64,000 nt of DNA from JBBQER01 sp052148155. Its GTDB lineage: Bacteria; Actinomycetota; Acidimicrobiia; IMCC26256; PALSA-610. Made by a program: the position numbers and the translations under genes. The stretch is taken from assembly GCA_052148155.1 (NCBI GenBank), contig JBKQIY010000166.1, positions 43,871 through 107,870 of the forward strand, read 5' to 3'. The notes under the pieces are model-generated. The model made no database searches and had not been told where the DNA came from. It saw nothing but the letters and a program-made list of their open reading frames with translations. This document shows positions 53,190 to 61,488 of this stretch, one piece after another (the first letter of the stretch is position 1; each line of letters begins with the position of its first letter).

Positions 53190-53205
53190 CCACCGCGTGC
53201 GGTGG
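53190..53205. terminator. candidate bidirectional terminator hairpin
   Basis: CCACCGC and GCGGTGG are perfect complements around 2 bases, between two convergent genes. The stem is short and has no U tract. Confidence 0.35.
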
Positions 53206-53229
53206 TGACGATGCGGATCTCGGAGCTGT

Positions 53230-53628
53230 TCAAAAATGTCCGATCTGCTCGTCGGGTTGTTCAGCGGGATCCATTCGCTGCAAGTACGCGCGGTCGATCG
53301 AGACCCACAATGTCTTCGAGAACGGATATGTCACGAGCGGACCGATGGCTACGATCGGTACGACGATCGCGAGCAGCGGTGCGACCGGCACGTTGGGAAC
53401 GGTGAGCACCAACGCGATGACGAAGGTGACCGCGAACGCGCCACCGACGAGGATGGTGTTGATCGCCAGCGCGCCGGTCCAGTAGCCCGCCTCGCGTTCG
53501 AAGTGCAGTCCGCAGCGCGGACAGTCGTCCACCATCGTGAACCAGCGGTGGAACAGATGTCCGGTTCCGCAGCGTGCGCATCGTTTCGTGACACCTCGCC
53601 ACATCATCCGAGCACGCGACGGCTGCAC
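53230..53628 (-). CDS. DUF983 family protein
   Basis: 132 residues from a GTG at 53628, chosen because TACGGT ends 7 bases before it. Two CxxC pairs (CARC, CPRC) form a zinc-ribbon-like N-terminus. Two membrane segments follow (ALAINTILVGGAFAVTFVIALVL and LLAIVVPIVAIGPLV). This is the pattern of DUF983, whose function is unknown. Confidence 0.75.
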   Translation of the reverse strand: MQPSRARMMWRGVTKRCARCGTGHLFHRWFTMVDDCPRCGLHFEREAGYWTGALAINTILVGGAFAVTFVIALVLTVPNVPVAPLLAIVVPIVAIGPLVTYPFSKTLWVSIDRAYLQRMDPAEQPDEQIGHF

Positions 53629-53635
53629 CGGTCCC

Positions 53636-53641
53636 ACCGTA
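53636..53641 (-). promoter_or_regulatory. -10 box (TACGGT) 7 bases before a start
   Basis: TACGGT on the minus strand ends 7 bases before the GTG at 53628, deciding the start of the DUF983 gene. Confidence 0.4.
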
Positions 53642-53656
53642 CCGACTTGGGCGCCG

Positions 53657-55162
53657 TCAGTTGAGATTGGCCGTATTTGTCGTACCGTCGTTGCTCATCC
53701 GTACGGTCCGGCCTTCGTGCGTCTCAGCTGTCAGGGCGAAAAGCATGTCCCGGTCGCGGATGTTGGCCACCGCGCGCCGCCCGTCGGAGGTGAGTGCGGT
53801 GACGATGCCGAGCGAAGGGGTCCCGTCCCGTTCGAACGCGACCGAGGTGGCTTCCAGCGTCACCGGCCCGTCGATCAACCCGGCGACTTCGCGGCGAGGC
53901 GTTGCGTCGACCTTGGCTTGACTCGCGCTCGGATCGACGCGCCGAAAACCGTTGCTGGGCGGCGACGCGGACCAGATGCCGCTGGCGTGCTTCGAGATGT
54001 ACCAACCGAGCGCGGTCGTGCACCCGAAGCTCGTCGGATCGGCGCGTAGGACCTGCACCATGCGCGCGATTGCATGGGTCGGATAGTTGTTGACCGGACC
54101 GCCCGCGAAGCCGAGCCCGCCGGTGACGGTAAGAGGTCGGGGATCGTCGGCGGCGAGGCCGAGCGCGCGAACCGCGACCTGCACCGCTGACGGAAAGCAC
54201 GAGTACAGATCGAAGCTCGAAATGTCGTCGAGTCCGATGTCCGCCGCGTGGAGCGCATCGCCGACAGCGGTCGCGATCCCGGGCGAGTCGGCGAGCGACC
54301 ACCGTTCGGTGAAGAAATAGTGGTCGTGCACCTCGGCCGCAGCGTGCAGGAACACCATCCGGTCGTCGGGCACGCCGGCGGCGCGGGCGGCGCCGTAGGA
54401 GCATACGAGGATCGCGGCAGCCTGGTCGACATCGATGTTGGCGCACATGCGTTTCGGGTACGGGAAGCACACCATGCGGTTGTCGGCTGAGACGGCGCGG
54501 ATCTCCTCGGCCGAGAATGCTCGTTGCGACCATGCGTCGGGATTGGCGGCCGCGACGGTCGCAAATCGTGCCCAGAGCTCGCTCACGTGTCGCTGATGCT
54601 CGTCGACGCTGCGACCGGCGGCGGCCCGGAGCGCGGTCTCGAACAGTGGGTACACCATCGGCGGCGCGAGCGCCGAGTGCACGGCTTCGTACGGGCTCGC
54701 ACCCGGACGGCTGTCGCCGATCACCGACTCGCAGGGCGGGTCGTCGCCGGTCTCCCACGTGAGATCGACTCTCGGTTCGCGCCGCGCCCGCCAACGGGTA
54801 TGCATGGCCTCCGCGCCGCCCACGATCGCGACGTCGACCTCGTTGCGCTGGATGCGGGCCGCCATCTCGTTGACCAGCAGTTGCGGGCTGTTGCCACCGA
54901 CCGTCGAAACCATGGTCGAACGCGGTTCGATGCCGAGTCGCCGTGCCAGCAGCGCACCGGGGTCGGGGTAGCGCCACGAACCGATCTGCGCGATCGCCAC
55001 GATCCCTACCTGGTCGAGGAGGGAGCGGACGGCGTTCGAGTCGGTGTCGGCCGCCCGGCATGCGTCGGCCAGGAGATCGATTGGAGCGCGGGCGTCGCCA
55101 GGCGCGACTCGTTGGGAAACCTGTCCGGCGCCGACGACGACCGGCAAACGAGGATCTGTCAC
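53657..55162 (-). CDS. thiolase-like protein (TLP1/SCP-thiolase type)
   Basis: 501 residues, GTG start with TAGCTT 6 bases before it. The thiolase fold is clear (VVVGAGQVSQR, DVAIVGGAEAMHTRWRARR, DLYSCFPSAVQVA, SFGCTTALGWYISKHASGIW). Where thiolases have the nucleophilic Cys, this protein reads VGGNSPQLLVNE without one. About 80 residues beyond the fold resemble the extra C-terminal domain of actinobacterial TLP1. It may bind acyl-CoA without condensing. It lies 9 bases after the PD-(D/E)XK gene. Confidence 0.8.
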   Translation of the reverse strand: MTDPRLPVVVGAGQVSQRVAPGDARAPIDLLADACRAADTDSNAVRSLLDQVGIVAIAQIGSWRYPDPGALLARRLGIEPRSTMVSTVGGNSPQLLVNEMAARIQRNEVDVAIVGGAEAMHTRWRARREPRVDLTWETGDDPPCESVIGDSRPGASPYEAVHSALAPPMVYPLFETALRAAAGRSVDEHQRHVSELWARFATVAAANPDAWSQRAFSAEEIRAVSADNRMVCFPYPKRMCANIDVDQAAAILVCSYGAARAAGVPDDRMVFLHAAAEVHDHYFFTERWSLADSPGIATAVGDALHAADIGLDDISSFDLYSCFPSAVQVAVRALGLAADDPRPLTVTGGLGFAGGPVNNYPTHAIARMVQVLRADPTSFGCTTALGWYISKHASGIWSASPPSNGFRRVDPSASQAKVDATPRREVAGLIDGPVTLEATSVAFERDGTPSLGIVTALTSDGRRAVANIRDRDMLFALTAETHEGRTVRMSNDGTTNTANLN

Positions 55163-55171
55163 ACGCCGAAG

Positions 55172-55954
55172 CTATCGACTGGGCGTGCCGTCGTGGTCGC
55201 TCGTGACGAGGGCCGGCCATGACGGTTCTCCAGGTGCTGCACTGTCCCGACAGATGGAGCGGTACGCACAACGGGAACACAGCTCGTCGGCGACGCCCCG
55301 CCAGTCGTCGTTGGTGCGCATCCGCTCGACCGCGGCCCGCAGCTCTTCCTCGATGGCCGAAAGGTCGTCGCGGTCCGGTTCCCACGGGTAAGGGTCGTCG
55401 ACGACGTCCGCGCTGAGGTATTCGTAACGTAGACGCAAACGCAGTCCGCGCCGACGGGCGGCGGGCTCGAGCACGAACACCTGCACTTTCGCCGCGGGAT
55501 CGTCGGCGATGTGTTCGTCGCCCAGGTGTCCAGTCTTGTAGTCGCGCGCGTCGAGCAGCCCGTCATGCACCCACACCGCATCGATTCGCGCGGTGGCCAT
55601 GAACATCGGGGGCGGAAGCTTGTGGAAACGGGCAAGGGTGTGCTCGTGCGCGGCGCTCGTCATGTTGGCTGACGGACACCGACGTGCGTGACGTTCGACG
55701 AGCTGGCGTACATGCTCGTTGTCGGCGCCGTGACCGGCGAGCACGTCGACGACATGCGTCGCGTCGCCGCACGACCCACCGCTGTGGATGAGGCGAAGCA
55801 TGTCGTGCACGAGCAGGCCGGTTTCGTTCCCGGCCCCGGGATCGCTCGCGGGGAGACCCAACACGTGACGGTTCAGAAACCGGCGTTCGCACTGCACGAA
55901 GTCGTCGTAGTTCGATGGTGTGATCGAGACGATGTCGCCGAGCAGCTTGCTCAT
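55172..55954 (-). CDS. PD-(D/E)XK nuclease, Fe-S (Cas4/RecB-like) type
   Basis: 260 residues from the ATG at 55954. Active-site residues D125 (RIDAV), D138 and K140 (DYKTG) are complete, with Q158 in the following helix. Cys22 near the N-terminus and C226-x2-C229-x5-C235 at the C-terminus are the four-cysteine cluster ligands of Cas4/AddB-like nucleases. It should cut or trim DNA ends. It is 4 bases after its degenerate partner gene, and there is no CRISPR array nearby. Confidence 0.8.
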   Translation of the reverse strand: MSKLLGDIVSITPSNYDDFVQCERRFLNRHVLGLPASDPGAGNETGLLVHDMLRLIHSGGSCGDATHVVDVLAGHGADNEHVRQLVERHARRCPSANMTSAAHEHTLARFHKLPPPMFMATARIDAVWVHDGLLDARDYKTGHLGDEHIADDPAAKVQVFVLEPAARRRGLRLRLRYEYLSADVVDDPYPWEPDRDDLSAIEEELRAAVERMRTNDDWRGVADELCSRCAYRSICRDSAAPGEPSWPALVTSDHDGTPSR

Positions 55955-55958
55955 CGGA

Positions 55959-56678
55959 TCACGACCGGAACTGGTCGCACCCAGCGATGAATGCACAACC
56001 CATGCAGTCGGCTCCTGCTCGGGCGCAGCCGTCCATCGCAAGTTGTTGCACCAGCGCGACGCGTTCGGTGATCCAGGACTTCGCGTCGGCACGCGCCGCG
56101 GGGACGTCCGGCGCATAGTGTTCAGTCTCACGTTCGATCACGTCGGCCGCGATGATCGACAGCTGATCAGGAGCCCACTCCTCGGTGCGCACCAGCGCGA
56201 ATCGCACCTGCGTGTCGTCGAGGAGCGGCGAGGCGAGATGACGGCTCCCGAGCTGCAACGGACGCAGCTCGCGACCGCCGTCTGGGAGTTCGATCGCGAT
56301 CCCGATGTCGGCGACGAGGTCGACCCCGACGTCGTCGAGATGGGTGCGCCATCCGAGGTCGGCAGAAACCCCCGAACGATCACCGAACGTCGCGAGGTAG
56401 CCGCGGGTCGCGGCCCGGTAGAGCGCGCGTTGTTCGGGCTCGAGATCGGTCGGATCGACGAATGCTTCCGGTCGCGGCGGTCCGAGCTCGGTCTGCGCAA
56501 GCCGGGCGTCCTCGTAGAGCCGGTTCGAGACAGAAAAACGGGCGTCTCCCGACTTGTTGGCGTTGCGCTTGGCGCCCGCGTACTCGCGGGCGAGTCGGCG
56601 ACGACACATCGTGTCGGCCCGGCGCAACATCGCGGGCGTGACGCGCGGGATCTCGGCTTCACCGTCCACGGGTCGCAC
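55959..56678 (-). CDS. degenerate PD-(D/E)XK-like Fe-S protein
   Basis: 239 residues from the GTG at 56678; other starts (TTG 56699, ATG 56747) are possible. The cysteines match its neighbour: Cys25 and C225-x2-C228-x5-C234, plus Cys218. D120 (GVDLVADIG) is in place of RIDAV, but the DYK position reads RPLQLG, so the catalytic Lys is missing. It is likely an inactive structural subunit of a heterodimer with the next gene. Divergent from rpiB. Confidence 0.6.
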   Translation of the reverse strand: MRPVDGEAEIPRVTPAMLRRADTMCRRRLAREYAGAKRNANKSGDARFSVSNRLYEDARLAQTELGPPRPEAFVDPTDLEPEQRALYRAATRGYLATFGDRSGVSADLGWRTHLDDVGVDLVADIGIAIELPDGGRELRPLQLGSRHLASPLLDDTQVRFALVRTEEWAPDQLSIIAADVIERETEHYAPDVPAARADAKSWITERVALVQQLAMDGCARAGADCMGCAFIAGCDQFRS

Positions 56679-56736
56679 GGTAACCGGGACCTGCGACAAC
56701 GCGGGGGAAGCCCGCGGGCCGGAGGGTCTCGGTCGG

Positions 56737-56742
56737 TACACT
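56737..56742 (+). promoter_or_regulatory. -10 box (TACACT) of rpiB
   Basis: TACACT ends 7 bases before the GTG at 56750, the leaderless spacing, and decides that start. Confidence 0.5.
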
Positions 56743-56749
56743 CGCATCC

Positions 56750-57202
56750 GTGCGTATCGCGATCGGGGGCGACCACGCGGGCTATCGCCTCAAACAGCAT
56801 CTTGTCGGGGTGTTGGGGTCGTGGGGCCACGCCGTGACCGATCTGGGCACCGACAGCACGGTGCCGGTCGACTATCCGCTCTACTGCGCGGCAGTCGCGC
56901 GGGCGGTCGTGAGTGGCGCCGCCGACCTCGGCGTGGTGCTCGGTGGGAGCGGACAGGGAGAACAGATCTCGGCCAACAAGGTGCGGGGCGCGCGCGCCGC
57001 GCTCTGCAACGACCTGTATACCGCCCGCCTGGCCCGCCAGCACAACAACGCCAACGTGCTCTCGATCGGCGCGCGGATCGTCGCCCCAGAGCTGGCAGAG
57101 GACATCGCACGCATCTTCGTCGACACCGAATTCGAAGGCGGCCGCCACCAGCGCCGCATCGACGAGATCAGCCGTCTTGAAAGCCAGGAGATCATCGCGT
57201 GA
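56750..57202 (+). CDS. rpiB: ribose-5-phosphate isomerase B
   Basis: 150 residues, GTG start. Interconverts ribose 5-phosphate and ribulose 5-phosphate. GGDHAGY at the start, GGSGQGEQISANKVRG with Glu in the catalytic-base position as in the mycobacterial enzyme (not the Cys type), and HNNANVLSIGAR. Overlaps glyA by 4 bases. Confidence 0.93.
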   Translation: MRIAIGGDHAGYRLKQHLVGVLGSWGHAVTDLGTDSTVPVDYPLYCAAVARAVVSGAADLGVVLGGSGQGEQISANKVRGARAALCNDLYTARLARQHNNANVLSIGARIVAPELAEDIARIFVDTEFEGGRHQRRIDEISRLESQEIIA

Positions 57203-58440
57203 CTCCGCTGGAGCAGACCGATCCAGAAATCGCGCGCATCATCGAGCGGGAGCTCGAGCGCCAGAACACCACGATCCAGCTGATCGCCTCCGAGAACTTC
57301 ACGTCGCAGGCGGTGCTTGAGGCGCAGGGTTCGGTGCTCACCAACAAGTACTCGGAGGGCTATCCAGCCAAACGGTATTACGGCGGCAACTTCGTCGTCG
57401 ACGAGGCCGAGAATCTCGCCCGCGACCGCGCCTGCAAGCTGTTCGGCGCCGAACACGCCAACGTGCAGCCACACTCCGGCGCGAACGCGAACCAGGCAGC
57501 GTTCATGGCGCTGCTCGAGCCGGGCGACAAGGTGATGGGCATGCGCCTCGATCAAGGCGGCCACCTCACGCACGGGTCGCCCGTCAATTTCAGCGGCCGC
57601 ATGTACGACTTCGTCGCCTACGGCGTCGACGCCTCCACCGAGGTGCTCGACTACGACGAGATCCGCGACCTCGCCGTTCGCGAGCGCCCCCGCCTGATCA
57701 TCGCGGGTGCGACGGCCTATCCCCGCATCATCGACTTCGCGGCGTTTCGCGCGATCGCGGACGAGGTCGACGCGCTGTTGCTGGTCGACGCCGCCCACAT
57801 CGCCGGGCTGGTCGCAGGTGGCGCGCATCCGTCCCCGGTTCCGTACGCGGACGTCGTGACCCTCACCACCCACAAGACGCTGCGCGGCCCCCGGGCCGGA
57901 GCAATCCTCAGCCGTCAGCAGTACGCGGCGGCGATCGACAAGGCCGTGTTCCCCGGTTTGCAGGGCGGCCCGCTCATGCACGTGATCGCGGCGAAAGCCG
58001 TCGCGTTCCGAGAAGCCAGCGCGCCGTCGTTCCGCCAGTACGCGGCCGACATCGTCACGAACGCCGCGGCACTCGCGGCGGGGCTCGCAGCGGAAGGCTT
58101 CCGGATCGTTTCGGGCGGCACCGACAACCATCTGATGCTCGTAGATCTGCGTCCGTTCGCCGTGACCGGCAAGGCCGCGCAAGAGGCGCTCGACCTCGCC
58201 GGGATCACCTGCAACAAGAACGCGATACCCAACGACCCAGAGAAGCCGTTCACGACGAGCGGACTGCGGCTCGGCACCGCTTCGGTGACAACGGCCGGCA
58301 TGGGTATCGGCGAGATGCGGGAGATCGCGTCGCTCATCGGCCGTGTTCTACGCGACGTCGACGACGACAGCATCGCGACCGAGGTGCGCGACCAGGCCAA
58401 CCGTCTCTGCTCGAAGTTCACGCCGTACCCCGACTCGTGA
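57199..58440 (+). CDS. glyA: serine hydroxymethyltransferase
   Basis: 413 residues. Converts serine and tetrahydrofolate to glycine and methylene-tetrahydrofolate. ASENFTS near the start, YPAKRYYGGN, HSGANANQAA, and the PLP lysine near residue 225 in TTHKTLRGPRAG. Coupled to rpiB and to the following transferase by 4-base overlaps. Confidence 0.96.
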   Translation: MTPLEQTDPEIARIIERELERQNTTIQLIASENFTSQAVLEAQGSVLTNKYSEGYPAKRYYGGNFVVDEAENLARDRACKLFGAEHANVQPHSGANANQAAFMALLEPGDKVMGMRLDQGGHLTHGSPVNFSGRMYDFVAYGVDASTEVLDYDEIRDLAVRERPRLIIAGATAYPRIIDFAAFRAIADEVDALLLVDAAHIAGLVAGGAHPSPVPYADVVTLTTHKTLRGPRAGAILSRQQYAAAIDKAVFPGLQGGPLMHVIAAKAVAFREASAPSFRQYAADIVTNAAALAAGLAAEGFRIVSGGTDNHLMLVDLRPFAVTGKAAQEALDLAGITCNKNAIPNDPEKPFTTSGLRLGTASVTTAGMGIGEMREIASLIGRVLRDVDDDSIATEVRDQANRLCSKFTPYPDS

Positions 58441-59633
58441 AGGGCTACGCGGTCATTTGCGCGGTCGCCCTCGGCACCACGCTGTTGCTCACGCCGATCG
58501 TGCGTTGGCTCGCAATCCGCTTCGGTGCCGTGATCCCACCATCGTCCGACGCGCGCCACGTCCACACCGAACCGACCCCGACGCTCGGCGGCGCGGCGAT
58601 GTTTATCGGTTTCCTCGCGGCGATGGCGGTCGCGTCCCACATGCAGCAGTTCCACGCCATGTTCGTCAATAACTCCGAACCCATCGGCCTGCTCCTTGGA
58701 GCCGGCGTCATGTTCATGACCGGCGCGCTCGACGACCTGATCGAGGTGTCACCACCGGCCAAGCTCGCCGGCCAGGTACTCGCGGCGAGCGTGCTGTGGT
58801 GGTTCGGTGTCGTCATGTACTTCTTCCGGGTGCCGTTCAACCTGTTCCACACAGGCGTCGTGGTCTTGTCGCCCGACCTTGCCCCGCTCGTCACCGCGTT
58901 GTGGGTTGTGTTGATGACCAACGCGGTGAATCTCATCGACGGTCTCGATGGCCTGTCGGCAGGCATCGTCGCGATCGCCGGCGGGGCGCTGTTCCTCTTC
59001 GCCGACCGTCTTTTCAAGGCCGGCTATCTGGGCGGAGACAACATCGCGCCGCTCGTCGCCATCATCGCGGTCGGTGTGTGCGTCGGCTTCTTGCCGTTTA
59101 ACTGGCATCCGGCGAAGATCATTATGGGAGACGCAGGCGCGTTGTTCCTCGGGGTGCTGCTGGCCGTCCCGACCATCACGATCGGCGGCCGCACCGATTT
59201 CGCCTTCTCTGGGAACACCTACTTCTTCTTCGCGCCTCTTGCCATCCCGGTCGTGATCCTCGGCGTCCCGATCCTCGACGTCGCGTTCTCATTCGTTCGC
59301 CGGCTGGTCAAGCGCCAGCACTGGCATCAGGCCGACGCCGGGCACCTGCACCACCGGTTGATGCGCCTCGGCCACGGGCAACGCCGGACGGTCGCGATGC
59401 TTTGGGCGTGGACCGCGCTCCTGTCGGCCGTGGCCCTCGTGCCCACCTACACCAAAGAAGGCAACGCGATCGTGCCTTTCGTGGCGGCCGGCCTTGCCCT
59501 GTTGCTGTACGCCGTGTTCCACCCCGGAAGCCGAAGTACCCGGGAACAACAGGTCCGAGCGTCGCACCCCGCCACCGGGAAAGGCTCCGACGGGGTCGTC
59601 GACCTCGAAGAGCGCCGCCGCCAACGAGCCTGA
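58437..59633 (+). CDS. wecA: undecaprenyl-phosphate GlcNAc-1-phosphate transferase (WecA/TagO)
   Basis: 398 residues, GTG start, about eleven membrane segments. DD at 99-100, NAVNLIDGLDGL near 162-173, MGDAGALFLG, and the intact HLHHRL motif near the end. It links GlcNAc-1-phosphate to a polyprenyl phosphate and primes wall-polymer synthesis. Position before the ATP synthase genes matches mycobacterial rfe (Rv1302). The cluster enzyme at 17345 is a shorter relative with a changed His motif. Confidence 0.9.
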   Translation: MKGYAVICAVALGTTLLLTPIVRWLAIRFGAVIPPSSDARHVHTEPTPTLGGAAMFIGFLAAMAVASHMQQFHAMFVNNSEPIGLLLGAGVMFMTGALDDLIEVSPPAKLAGQVLAASVLWWFGVVMYFFRVPFNLFHTGVVVLSPDLAPLVTALWVVLMTNAVNLIDGLDGLSAGIVAIAGGALFLFADRLFKAGYLGGDNIAPLVAIIAVGVCVGFLPFNWHPAKIIMGDAGALFLGVLLAVPTITIGGRTDFAFSGNTYFFFAPLAIPVVILGVPILDVAFSFVRRLVKRQHWHQADAGHLHHRLMRLGHGQRRTVAMLWAWTALLSAVALVPTYTKEGNAIVPFVAAGLALLLYAVFHPGSRSTREQQVRASHPATGKGSDGVVDLEERRRQRA

Positions 59634-59649
59634 AACACGCCCCTTCGGT

Positions 59650-59694
59650 TTGACCCGTCAAGAATCTTGACCATAGATTGCGAATAGATTCACA
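59650..59694 (+). promoter_or_regulatory. promoter of the ATP synthase operon with a 15-base palindrome
   Basis: TTGACC (59650-59655) and TAGATT (59674-59679), spacer 18, form a sigma70-like promoter. A second TTGACC (59667) and TAGATT (59685) lie in the same stretch. The perfect palindrome GTCAAGAATCTTGAC (59657-59671) fills the spacer and could be a repressor site. Confidence 0.5.
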
Positions 59695-59763
59695 AGCGGG
59701 TTTCGGGCGGGTCCGGTCCGCCCGCAAGCTGCTTGCCGGGCCCGCGAGTCGGGAAGGTTTCAG

Positions 59764-60021
59764 GTGGAGCTCCGCGATCGTCAGGCGACGTGGAACGGGT
59801 TCGGGAACGCGCTCTCCCAAGCGGCCGAGCTCGTCACCGCGCCGTTGCTGTTCGCATTGTTCGGCTGGTTCCTCGACCGTCATTTCGGCACCGGGCCGGT
59901 GCTGGCGATCACGTTCGGTCTGGTGGGAGTTGTCGGCGTGGCGGCACGCAGTTACTACTCGTACCGGGCCGCGATCGAACGCGAAGAGGAAGGCAAGCCG
60001 TGGACGCGCAGCCAGCGGTAG
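59764..60021 (+). CDS. AtpI/AtpQ-like F0F1 ATPase accessory protein
   Basis: 85 residues, GTG start. Two membrane segments (APLLFALFGWFLDRHFG, AITFGLVGVVGVAA) are the pattern of the small putative F0F1-ATPase subunit proteins that precede atp operons and may help magnesium or c-ring assembly. Overlaps the next gene by 22 bases. Confidence 0.75.
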   Translation: MELRDRQATWNGFGNALSQAAELVTAPLLFALFGWFLDRHFGTGPVLAITFGLVGVVGVAARSYYSYRAAIEREEEGKPWTRSQR

Positions 60022-60428
60022 AACGCGACATCGCGCTCGATATCGTCAAGCACGGCTTGATCGTGGGGCCGCTCATCGTGCTCGTCGCCGGTCTCACCAG
60101 TCATTGGGACGGCGCCGCGAGCGCAGCGATCGCGCTCGGAATCGTGTTCGTGAACTTCTTGCTCGCGGCCCTGATCGTCGGCCGGGCCGCCAAGATTTCG
60201 CCGGCCGCGATTGGCGGCGCCGCGCTCGGCGGCTACGTCGTTCGTCTCGCCCTGATCCTCGTGGCGCTTGTTTTGCTGCGTCATGTCTCGTGGATCGTGT
60301 TGCCATGGTTGGGTTTCACCATCGTGGGCGCCCACCTCGGCCTGCTGTTCTGGGAAACCCGCTACATCAGCTTGCAGTTGGCCGCTCCGGGCTTGCGCCC
60401 GCGCCACGTTCCGATGGGGGATGAATGA
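60000..60428 (+). CDS. atpI: AtpI-like ATP synthase subunit I
   Basis: 142 residues, GTG start preceded by AGAGGAAGG. Four membrane segments with an ATP synthase I-like layout (KHGLIVGPLIVL, FVNFLLAALIVG, YVVRLALILVALVLL, WLGFTIVGAHLGLLFWETRY). Helps assembly of the c-ring in other bacteria. Overlaps atpB by 4 bases. Confidence 0.7.
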   Translation: MDAQPAVERDIALDIVKHGLIVGPLIVLVAGLTSHWDGAASAAIALGIVFVNFLLAALIVGRAAKISPAAIGGAALGGYVVRLALILVALVLLRHVSWIVLPWLGFTIVGAHLGLLFWETRYISLQLAAPGLRPRHVPMGDE

Positions 60429-61186
60429 GTCTGCTCGGCGTCGACGTACCGCCCATCAGCAACGTCACCATCTGGGGGAGCGGCGCGCTCGGCTTCAACA
60501 AGACCGCCGCGATCTACTGCTTTGCGACGCTAGCCACGATCTTGTTGTTCTACCTCGGTACGCGGCGCAAGGACGCGCTCGTGCCCGCCGGCCTGTTCCA
60601 AAACGCTGCGGAGTCGGGCGTCGCGTTCGTTCGAAACCAGGTCATCATGCAGACGATCGGCCCCGAAGGGCTGAACTACCTGCCGTACCTGACTGCGCTG
60701 TTCTTCTTCATCTTCTTCAGCAACATCACCGAGATCATCCCCGGCGTCCAGTTCCCGGCCAACGCCCGGTTCGGCATTCCGTTGGTGCTCGCCCTGCTCA
60801 CGTGGGTCATCTACAACGTCGTGGGTGTGGTCAAGCAGGGTCCGCTCCACTACCTGAAGAACTCGACGATCCCACCCGGCGTCCCGCTCGCGATCCTCCC
60901 GCTGGTCATGATCATCGAGCTCGTGTCGACGTTCGTCGTGCGGCCGTTCTCGCTGATGGTCCGACTGTTCGCGAACATGCTCGCCGGCCACTTGATCCTC
61001 GTGACCTTCGCCGCGCTGACGGCCGGGCTGTGGGCGCTGAAGGTCACGGTCGTGATCGCCCCGTTCTCGTTCGCGCTGCTCGTTGCCATGACCGGCTTCG
61101 AGATCCTGGTGAGCTTCCTTCAGGCGTTCATCTTCACGATCCTGACTGCCGTGTACATCGGCAGTTCCATGCACCCCGATCACTGA
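60425..61186 (+). CDS. atpB: ATP synthase subunit a
   Basis: 253 residues, five to six membrane segments. The essential Arg is R180 in SLMVRLFANMLAGH, next to the c-ring in the proton channel. Coupled to the AtpI-like gene by ATGA and followed 19 bases later by atpE. Confidence 0.95.
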   Translation: MSLLGVDVPPISNVTIWGSGALGFNKTAAIYCFATLATILLFYLGTRRKDALVPAGLFQNAAESGVAFVRNQVIMQTIGPEGLNYLPYLTALFFFIFFSNITEIIPGVQFPANARFGIPLVLALLTWVIYNVVGVVKQGPLHYLKNSTIPPGVPLAILPLVMIIELVSTFVVRPFSLMVRLFANMLAGHLILVTFAALTAGLWALKVTVVIAPFSFALLVAMTGFEILVSFLQAFIFTILTAVYIGSSMHPDH

Positions 61187-61205
61187 CACAACAAGGAGCA
61201 TCTAC

Positions 61206-61469
61206 GTGGCCATGCTGCATCTCCTCCTCGCCGCCGCGGCGGCAGATCCCACCAAGGGATTGACCGCGATCGGCCGAGGCATCGTCTATGGCGGCGCCGC
61301 CATCGGCCCCGGTATCGGCATCGGTCTGGTCGTCAGCAGCGCGATTACCGCGATGGCGCGACAGCCCGAGTCGGCGGGAACCGTCCGAACCACGATGTTC
61401 CTCGGCATTGCGTTCACCGAGGCGCTCGCGCTCTTCGGATTCGTTCTCGCGTTCATTATCACGGGCTGA
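61206..61469 (+). CDS. atpE: ATP synthase subunit c
   Basis: 87 residues, two membrane hairpins. The polar loop ARQP at 51-54 and the proton-carrying Glu72 in FTEALALFG are in place. Acidic residue Glu, not Asp. A long N-terminus before helix 1. GTG start with an AAGGAG site. Confidence 0.95.
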   Translation: MAMLHLLLAAAAADPTKGLTAIGRGIVYGGAAIGPGIGIGLVVSSAITAMARQPESAGTVRTTMFLGIAFTEALALFGFVLAFIITG

Positions 61470-61488
61470 ACCCCGGACAGGAGGAACG

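Noticed and set aside
55172..55954. Reading the nuclease as a CRISPR Cas4
   Set aside because: The residues are Cas4/RecB-like but there are no repeats or other cas genes in the window.
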